DNA from: Sciurus carolinensis
Lineage: Eukaryota; Chordata; Mammalia; Rodentia; Sciuridae
Reading direction: 5' to 3'
DNA: 64,000 bases
NCBI RefSeq assembly: GCF_902686445.1
Contig: NC_062219.1
Span: forward strand, 144,814,057-144,878,056
Shown here: positions 56,865 through 64,000 of the stretch, in pieces
Layout: every line of letters begins with the position of its first letter
Position numbering within the stretch: position 1 is the first letter of the stretch
Translations under genes and position numbers: made by a program
The notes under the pieces: generated by a model
The model's input: only the letters and a program-made list of their open reading frames with translations
What the model was told of the DNA's origin: nothing
Databases searched by the model: none

Positions 56865-57360
56865 TATTAGTCATCTACTACTGCAATAATGTTATGTAAC
56901 AAAGACTCCCCCAATCTCAGTGGCTTACATCACAGACATTTACTCTTCTTATTCATAGGTCTGAGGTTTGGCTGGGATTCAGCTGATCTTGGCTGGGTGC
57001 AGCTGATCTTGGCTGGGCACAGCTGGGCAGGCCTCCAAGCTGCGAGTCAACTCTGGGCCTGCTTTGTGTATTTCATTCTTGAATTGGCACTGATTGGGGC
57101 TCAGTCTTCCCATAATGGTAGGAACACAAGAGGCCAAGTCAAATCATACAGCAGGTTTAAAGCCTCTGTTACATTTCGTGCACATCTGTCTTTCAACGTA
57201 AGTCATGTGGTGAAACAGACACTCACTAATTCTAGTGTAAGTTACTGCAGAGAAAACACTCACTAATTCTAGTGTAAGTTACTGCAGAGTCACACCCAAG
57301 AGCCATGGATGTACAGTGTTGCAACAGGGATGGGAAACGATCATCCAGTCCACCAGAGTC
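56865..57360 (-). mobile_element. Old repeat with internal tandem duplications
   Basis: The phrase gcaataatgttatgtaacaa...ctcagtggcttacatcacag is typical of an old mammalian repeat in complement; I cannot name it securely. It contains a tandem pair of about 20 bp (cagctgatcttggctggg, near 56980-57018) and a 37-bp tandem pair at 57219-57289. Confidence 0.4.
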
Positions 57361-58005
57361 ACTTGTTTGCAAAAAGCAGTGGAGAAATTACAAATAGCCA
57401 ACCGCTCACAAAATATGAACCAAGTTCAGGGTGCCCAACGGGTATTGTGTATTGTTGGTCTAAAACGATCAGCAACCCCATCTCGGAGAGTTAGGAAGTT
57501 CGAGCGAATGGAAGCTCACATGTTGGCCTTCCTGGATGAGGAAATGATAGCTGACTTCAGCTAAATGAGAACTTGCCTTGGGAGAAAATCCAGCCGGGAG
57601 ATTCAACACTGGCAAGAGGTTGCTGAAGGAGGGGGACCCAGGTCCGGATCTTCGGTGGGACAGACCTTCCAGGGGAGAGTGCCTGGACAGGATGAGTCTC
57701 TCAGATCTTCTTCCGTTTTCCGTGTCTCTGACGTCAGTGCTACTTCCTGACCCCAAACCCCTGCAGTGGCTAAGCATCACTGTGCCACAAGTGACAGGAC
57801 CGTGACGGCCGCTGCAAGTTCTTCTTTTGGTTTCTCTCGCAGGTGCTGATGGAGGCAGGGGGAGAGGCCAGAGGTCTGCTTTGGGGTTGTCGTCTCCGGA
57901 TGGCTAGTTGATGCCAAGACCACCCCTGGAAGGCTGGTGGCCAATACCTGGCAGCTCCTTTATGCTGGAGAATATGTGCAGGAGCCACAGACCCCTGATT
58001 CACAT

Positions 58006-58125
58006 GGACTGGACCCCACACAAGGCCAGCTTCAGCTTTCAATGTGGACTGGACCCCACACAAGGCCAGCTTCAGCTTTCAATGTGGACTGGACCCCAGA
58101 CAAGGCCAGCTTCAGCTTTCAATGT
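58006..58125. repeat. 40-bp minisatellite, three copies
   Basis: Three head-to-tail units of 40 bp, each beginning ggactggaccccaca or ggactggaccccaga and ending agctttcaatgt. They differ at very few sites, so the array expanded recently. The unit length is not a multiple of three, so reading frames shift from copy to copy. Confidence 0.95.
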
Positions 58126-58127
58126 TG

Positions 58128-58205
58128 CCACACAGGACTGGGGACACAGCTCCTTGGTAGAGAGCTTTTCTAGCAATGGGTTCAATTCCTACCCCCGCCC
58201 CCAAA
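58128..58205 (+). mobile_element. Decayed ID-like SINE half
   Basis: ggactggggacacagctcct, tagagagcttttctagcaat and gggttcaattcctacccccg follow the ID layout with many changes. It directly abuts the minisatellite. Confidence 0.65.
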
Positions 58206-59057
58206 GTTGCCCTTATAGATCAGAGAATCTTCAAAAGTCACCAAGGTGAAACTGAGGCATTATGGAACATAATGAGCAAAGGTAATGCCAGCTAATCTGG
58301 AGGCTCATTGTGCAGAATGAACCGGAAAATACATGGAAAGTCTCAGCATGTAGTCTTCAGTAAGTGACAGCTCTAAAAAAAAATCCAACAAAGTCATAAG
58401 CATCCATTATTTGGATCAGATGATTTTTTTTCCTTTTTAAAATGATTTGACTTGGTATTTTATAGACACTGCTAGCCTCAGGCTGTGCCTCCAAGAGTAG
58501 GTTGAAGTTCCAATGAAAGTATGAATTAAAAAAACCCTCTGATGCTCCCAGCTAGGAAAGCCTGGTTAACAAATCCTTATGAAAAATGTCTAGCCATAGG
58601 CATCCTTATCTGGCTTGGGCGCCACCGCAGACACACTGTAGGTAATGTGACCAGCATCCCTCTCTCCAGCTCTTCTTCCACCCCCGGTACCCTGGACCTC
58701 CTGGCCTGTGGCTTACTCTAGGGAGAGTGGAATTTTATTCATTGTTGTGGATCCAGAGTGTTTGGCAATATGGGTTGTAAAACCCTCTGTCCTCAGGGAG
58801 GGAGCGTTTGCTGAATAAATGAAGGAGCACCCCCGACTTCACCTGCAGTCTCAGGGCATCGCCACCGGCTGCGTCAGCTCAGGGGCCTCACCCATGCAAA
58901 TCAGGAGCTAAAAATCAACACAAGGCGTAGAATTATAACACGTTGCAGGAGGCCTTCTATCTTGTACGACCTGCATGTCAGCCGAGTTGAGACCAAGGGC
59001 TTTGTGTGGAATGAGCTGTGTGGTGAACAACCCTGGCTGGCCCATCTAGGTGTGTGT

Positions 59058-59094
<37 letters not shown>

Positions 59095-60615
59095 AAGTGT
59101 GTGAGTGGCTGAAAATTAAGCTTCCATAGGCCTTTCATCAGATTCCTGAGAACTTACCTATTTCCTCCATCAAAGCATAAAAGACTCAGAGAAACTTCCT
59201 CATAAGTATTTTAAGATGAAATTTGGCCTTTTGTGGGTTCTACATGGGAACTCACCAGAATGTCACCAGATGTTGGCTGTCTTCCTGTTGCCCAGTGGCC
59301 AACCTGGGCAGCTGTACCTGTTGACACCTCCAGGAGGATCAGTTTGGCCTGGTCCTGGCCTGAGTCTGTAGGGTCAGGCCTTCTGTCAGGCACCCAGTGT
59401 TTGGGTTTTTGCTTCTGAAATTGCTTCCCTCTGTCCTTAATCCCTGAAGCTCCCCCAGAGTCCTCCTACCAATCACTTGCTTTACCCCGATCTGGGTAGA
59501 TACCTTAGGTTTTTATCTTAGCCGAAAGAAAGGGAGTCCTGATCTCATTTCCTTTCTTTACTCCATGAGCTTCCTGCAGGGACTTGCCTTTGCAGTTGTG
59601 CTTGTGAACTTAGAAGCTGAGCAGGGCCAGGTGTCCTGTCCTGTGTGAGTCTGGGGGCAGCCTGGAAAACAGGGGCAGGAATGACAGGGGCCTCCTGGCT
59701 CATCCTTCCGCCTGCAGGAGCAGGGTGACAGTCAGTGGTAAGGAGATGAATGGCATCTGAGACACTAAGTGGCCAGGGGAACCATGCTCTGGTTTCAGCT
59801 GTGCCAAGTGGGTGTGGGCGGCAGGGATGGAGGGCAAAGGGGCGTGTGTGTCACAGTTCCAGCCAGTTGTTCCCAGGTCCTTTTTTGCTTTCAAGAAAAG
59901 GCAGGAGTCTAGATTTTTTAGTACCCCAATTGCTAAACACAAACCGACTTATTTAAAAACCCTGGGATGGTCCATCAAACGTGCCAGGGACCATTCCCAG
60001 ACCTGTGGGCAGTGTGGTTGGAGGACTTGGGCATACATAGACCTCTCACAGGGACCAGTGTGACTCCCCACAGTGCTGTTATTATGCTCCCTTGGCATGT
60101 ACAAGGCCAACCATCCATATCAGGGGTCAGGGGGTCAGGACTGGACCATGTCTTCTGACTTATGTGGATGTTGCTACGTGCGACTGATTTCCCAGTTATT
60201 CTGTGTCCTTGATGCACATCCAGATGTGCTTGGCCCGCGGTACCAGAAGTTTCCCTCCACTGGGCCCCAAAGAGGAGTCATGGTGCTTCCTGGGACGCTC
60301 AGCCCTCGGAGCCTTGTTGGTCATGCAAATGGCCTCATAGCGCCCCTGTCTCCAGTTCAAGATGACACACTCCAAGTCTGCTACCTATAAACAGGCAGGA
60401 GCAGGTTGGCCTCTCCCTGCGGGGGTCTGGACCCAGGCCACGGCAGGAGGAAGACCAGCTCACTTTCTTCCGCTTCCCTGGCTTCTCCTTCGGGCAGTCT
60501 GGCAGAAGACCATCTGCCATGCTGTCTGTGGGGTCTGAACTTGGACCCGGACGGTGTAAGTGTTAGTAAGTGTTTGTGTCATCTCATCTACAATTTTCCA
60601 GAGTGGCTTTGAACC
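58206..60615. other. Unassigned, with one TG tract
   Basis: Includes a tg microsatellite (59049-59093). The remainder is moderately GC-rich unique DNA, with overlapping short frames and no recognised gene or repeat. Confidence 0.4.
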
Positions 60616-61168
60616 TGTAATGTTTAATTTGAATTGTCAACCTGATGGGATTAAGAGATGCCAATGATTTAAGAGGCTTCTGGGCATGTCAGTGAGGGCG
60701 TGTCTAGGAATGGCTGGCATGTGAGATAGCGAATTGAAGTGGAGACCCTCCCTAAGCGTGGCAGCACTGCCCAATAGGATGGTGGCTTAGATGGAATAAA
60801 AGCTGGAAGAACAAGGAAGCAGCAGCAGATGCAACTCGGCTCTTCTTGAACCGGTTCTTGATTATTGCTTCCACCGTCTGAGTATACCAAACTCTCGCTT
60901 CTTCACTCTTCCAAAGCGGACTCTGCCAGTGATTCTCCAGGGAGCTTCCAGACGCCTTGGTCTCAGACTAGGGTGGCACCATTGATCCCTCTTGTTCTGG
61001 GGCTTCTGCGTCTTAGACTGTGCAGCTGCTGGTTCTTCCAGCTCTCCGGCTGCAGACGGCCATTGTGCACTGTCCAACTTCTGGTCGCGTATGGCAATCT
61101 AATAAATCCTCTTTTTATAATCATATTTCCTGTTGATTCTCTTTCTCTAGAGAACCCTCACTAACACA
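60616..61168 (+). mobile_element. ERVL-like LTR (MLT2-type layout)
   Basis: Starts tgtaatgtttaatttgaatt and passes gtcaacctgatgggattaag and agctctccggctgcagacgg. It ends gattctctttctctagagaa...cctcactaacaca, with AATAAA-like tctaataaatcctc (61098-61111). The terminal 'tctctagagaaccctcacta' phrase is a hallmark of a widespread mammalian LTR class. The name ERVL/MLT2 is my best guess. Confidence 0.6.
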
Positions 61169-61859
61169 GGACCTGTCCCTTCAACTCACCGGGTTTAGAT
61201 TCCACATTGTCACAATGTGAGGGATGAAGGCGTGCCTCGGTAGACTCATGGAATGCAGGTGACACAAAACCCAGCTCAGGCAGGTGTGAGCAGAGATGTG
61301 AAATGAGAGGCTCATGGGATGAGAGGAAAGGAGCAGGGCTTGATCCAGGGGCTTGACAATATTTCTAGGAATGAATCTGCCCATCTGCCTGCTCTGCTTG
61401 CTGGCTTCTCCTTGGGCTTCATTTCAAGACGTCACATGGTGCTGAGGGCTGATGACAAGGGCCCACTAGCCTCTGTGTGCAGACTGGCAGCCAAAGGCTG
61501 TGGCAGGTCACCGACCCAGTTGTGTTAGGTGCCCATCCCTGAGCCAGGCTCCTCAACCCGTGGCCATGACTGCTACCCATGTAAGACCCAGGAGGTGCAC
61601 CTGAGCTGAGCACGTGGGAGGGCTGCGTCTGCAAGGAACTGTGGGTATAGCTGTGCGAGGAAGGGCAGCTGGGTGCTGGTAAGTTCATGACTGATTTCTT
61701 CCTGTGTTTTACTAGGTGGAACATTAAGGTGCTATCAAAAGTCAAGACTATATAGGAATATGTGTGCAGAGAAGCATCACTCCACCCGAGTTCTTCCTCC
61801 CCATCCCCCACACTCTTTGGAGGAGACCAACTCCAAGACTACAATCTACAGAGAGCAGT
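61169..61859. other. Unassigned sequence
   Basis: Moderately GC-rich. No gene or repeat is recognised. Confidence 0.4.
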
Positions 61860-62860
61860 TCTTCAGGGGTGCATGCTATTTTATCCAACCAATCTCCTGT
61901 GCCTGGGCGCTTGGGTCGTTTCCGATATTTTGCCATGATAAATAGGACTGCAGTGAGTTACTGTAAGTCTATGGGGTCTATGTCTAATGTTATGGGGGTA
62001 AATGTCCAGAGGTGGAATCGATGGTCAAAGGAGGTGTGTTGGCCAGATATTGTCAAAGTGCCCTCCATGGAGATGGGGCCACATCACATTCTCACGGGGA
62101 TATGTCAGAGTACCTGTTTCTTTAGCTTCCCCAACAACAGGTAGTGTTAATTTTTTTTTATTAGGAGTGACTTTATCATCTTTTCATCTGTTGGAGGACC
62201 AATTTCATGTCTCTTTCAATGAATTTTATGTTCATTCCTTTTGTCTGCTTTTCCCTAGGATTTTCAGTCTTTTTTCTCAGTTTTTAGTTTTTTATATTAA
62301 TTATGGGTCCTTTACATTTTTTCGGTCAGTTTTCATTTGTCTTGATTATGTTCTTGTTTTTTGTTTATCCCCACCTTTTTTTTTTTTTTCAGTCAGATTT
62401 ACCAATCTTTCTTTTATAGCATTTTGATTTTTAGGCAAATTAAAAAATATTTCCCATGCCGGTTGTATAGCAGTTCTTCTGTATTTTCTGCTAGGGCTGG
62501 TACAGTTTCACTTTGCATCTTGACCTCTGATTCCTTGGGCAATTATTTTGTGTAGAGTGTGAAAAATAGATTTGACTCAATTATACTTTTCAAATGACTA
62601 TCCAGTTCTTCCAATATCCTGTATTAAGAAGAGTTTCTTTGCTTTGGTGATTTTGGAGTATCTCTCAGGATAACCTAGATTTTTATAAGTACCTGGGTCC
62701 ATTTCTTGACTTGATTTCCATTGGCCTGTCTGCATTATTTATTTATTTATTAGTTTATTTATTTTTTATTTTATTTTTCCTGTCTGCATTTTTATTTGTT
62801 CCCATCACACTGTTTTGATTGCAGGGCTTCCTATGTGTATTGACATCTTAGAGGATCACT
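61860..62860 (-). mobile_element. Ancient L1-like sequence, antisense
   Basis: Phrases such as catgataaataggactgcag, caaagtgccctccatggaga, atcatcttttcatctgttgg, gtgggtcc...atttcttgac and cacactgttttgattgcagg recall old mammalian L1 read in complement. Coding content is fully lost. It is interrupted by a tail-only insertion at 62737-62778. Confidence 0.5.
62737..62778 (-). mobile_element. Tail-only retroposition with duplication
   Basis: cctgtctgcatt occurs at 62725-62736 and 62779-62790. The 42 bp between are only attt/tttt units, that is, an A-rich tail in complement with no element body. This fits an L1-mediated insertion that copied only a tail. Confidence 0.65.
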
Positions 62861-64000
62861 CCTCTTGGATATAGGAATTAAAAAAAAAAAACAATAGGAG
62901 ACATTGTAGAATATGTTCAGGCTGATAGGAGCAAACACGTAGAGAGCTGGGCAGGAGAGAGAGGACATTTGGATAGATACAAGTGGAGAAGACTTGGAAA
63001 AAAGTCAGAGAAAGCAGATTTAGGAAGTTGGTTTGGTTTTCTAGTGAAATCAGAACCAAGGTCATCAACCAAGTGCGGGGAAAGAGAAGATGAGAAATGG
63101 TCAACTTGCAGAGGGGGCTGCAGAGTGAGTTGATTAGGGGATTACCCAGACAACACTGGGGGCCCACTTGAGGTTTGTGGTCATAAACATAAGGCAAGAC
63201 CAGTCAGCGCAATTGAGTAATTGAGTGTTTTTCTCTAGCCTCATAAGATGGCTTGGTTTGGGAGTGGAGTAGGCAAGGAGCTGAGTTTAAATAGAGTTGG
63301 CACTTAGCCTAAGAGGCGTGCCAGAGAGGACTTGAGGAGCAGGAGGAACATGGATGCAGGTGAGCAGAGTGATGGCCAAGGATCCAGGTGGGGCCATGGG
63401 GACAGGTGTGGAAAAGATGGTAGGGGTAGCATCAATGGATTAGAGATCCTGAAGAATCCAAGAAACCCTGGGGTCTATGGAAGGGGAGGAAGTAACCTTG
63501 AGTATCCATCTAGGGTATTATCTTGGGAGTGGGTGGACAGGGTGGGACAGAAGAAAAGATGGCGACATGGAGATTCAAAACTGCAGGCTCAGGATGCAGG
63601 GTGGGTTGTCTTTGCGGTTGGGACGACAGGGCGGTGGAGAGGGGCAGATCCTCAGCTGGTGTGGGGGCAGTGTCAGGGAGCTTGGACCACTGGGAAGAGA
63701 GGGGGTGCTGGTGGCATCTCTCATCCAGGACCTGCTGCAGAATGGCAGTAACAGAGTCCTGGACTCTGTCACCCCTAGAAATCTCATGCCCCTCTTCGGT
63801 CTGTTTCCTTGGTAACCTTCTAGGATCATGTTTAGCAGAGGGGTCTAAGTCTCAGGGGCTTGTCTGAGAGATTTGATTGTGGGGTTTGCCTTTCTTGAGG
63901 CCCAGAGACAATCAGATAACCCTGAGGACAACCACAGAGAGCCAAGGAAGATCCTTCCTGAAGGGCTGGGAGGGAGCCTCGGTGGGAGGGAGTTCCTCTG
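62861..64000. other. Unassigned sequence to window end
   Basis: Purine-rich, GC-moderate DNA. Overlapping plus-strand frames of 112 to 139 codons at 63332-63867 are Gly/Trp/Arg-rich and look like chance frames in G-rich DNA. An A run lies at 62880-62890. Confidence 0.4.

Noticed and set aside
58006..58125. CRISPR-like array
   Set aside because: It is a head-to-tail tandem array without unique spacers, in a mammalian genome.
1..64000. A new multi-gene biological system
   Set aside because: There are no intact genes or gene clusters. The window is explained by transposon layering and unassigned non-coding DNA.

Overview
This window looks like nuclear DNA from a squirrel-family rodent (ground squirrel or marmot type). 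Three things support that reading. It has several dimeric SINEs made of a 7SL-derived B1 half joined to a tRNA-derived ID-like half (the B1-dID type known from squirrels), two near-perfect ID elements (tRNA-Ala-like, starting ggggctggggag), and L1 3' ends whose 3' UTR carries a G-rich tract with TTAGGG-like runs. There is no bacterial, plasmid or phage signal. The species cannot be fixed from the sequence alone.

I find no intact protein-coding gene, no convincing spliced coding exon and no functional RNA gene. The long open frames (the largest are about 160 to 240 codons) lie in GC-rich DNA or in transposon remains and do not resemble known proteins, apart from the L1 ORF2 remnants. The window is best read as intergenic or intronic DNA built up by layered transposon insertions. 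Unassigned unique sequence fills the gaps, notably 14.0-17.7, 18.5-20.5, 28.9-32.1, 32.4-34.6, 40.0-41.2, 42.0-43.3, 55.2-56.4 and 58.2-60.6 kb.

Layout. 0-14 kb: an old MaLR-like LTR, a compact solo LTR with a clean 5-bp duplication (3975-4309), a MER2/Tigger-like DNA transposon fragment (about 5119-5420), three members of one class-I-like LTR family (6638-7111 plus, 8494-8987 minus, 13404-14038 plus), another LTR family, a strong CTCF-type motif (10359-10375) and a 5'-truncated L1 with a 16-bp duplication (12116-13304). 14-25 kb: mostly unassigned, with two B1-dID SINEs, a CCTT tract and an ancient L1M tail. 25-29 kb: old MaLR-like LTRs, two of them split by younger LTRs. 34-40 kb: several LTRs and the most informative object in the window, an 865-bp U6 snRNA/L1 chimera with an apparent 3' transduction (37041-37905). 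41-50 kb: more LTRs, including a young class-II-like solo LTR (43797-44251), a very young ID element (44383-44486), two MIRs and a CpG-rich block. 50-64 kb: a CpG-island-like segment with a second CTCF-type motif (49985-50330), old LTRs, a 40-bp minisatellite and an ancient L1-like stretch.

No new multi-gene biological system is visible. The substantive findings are transposition events whose joints can be read directly, two CTCF-type sites, one or two CpG-island candidates, and a 30-bp near-identity shared by two unexplained segments near 53.3 and 55.1 kb. All family names come from recognition by eye; RepeatMasker would be the arbiter.
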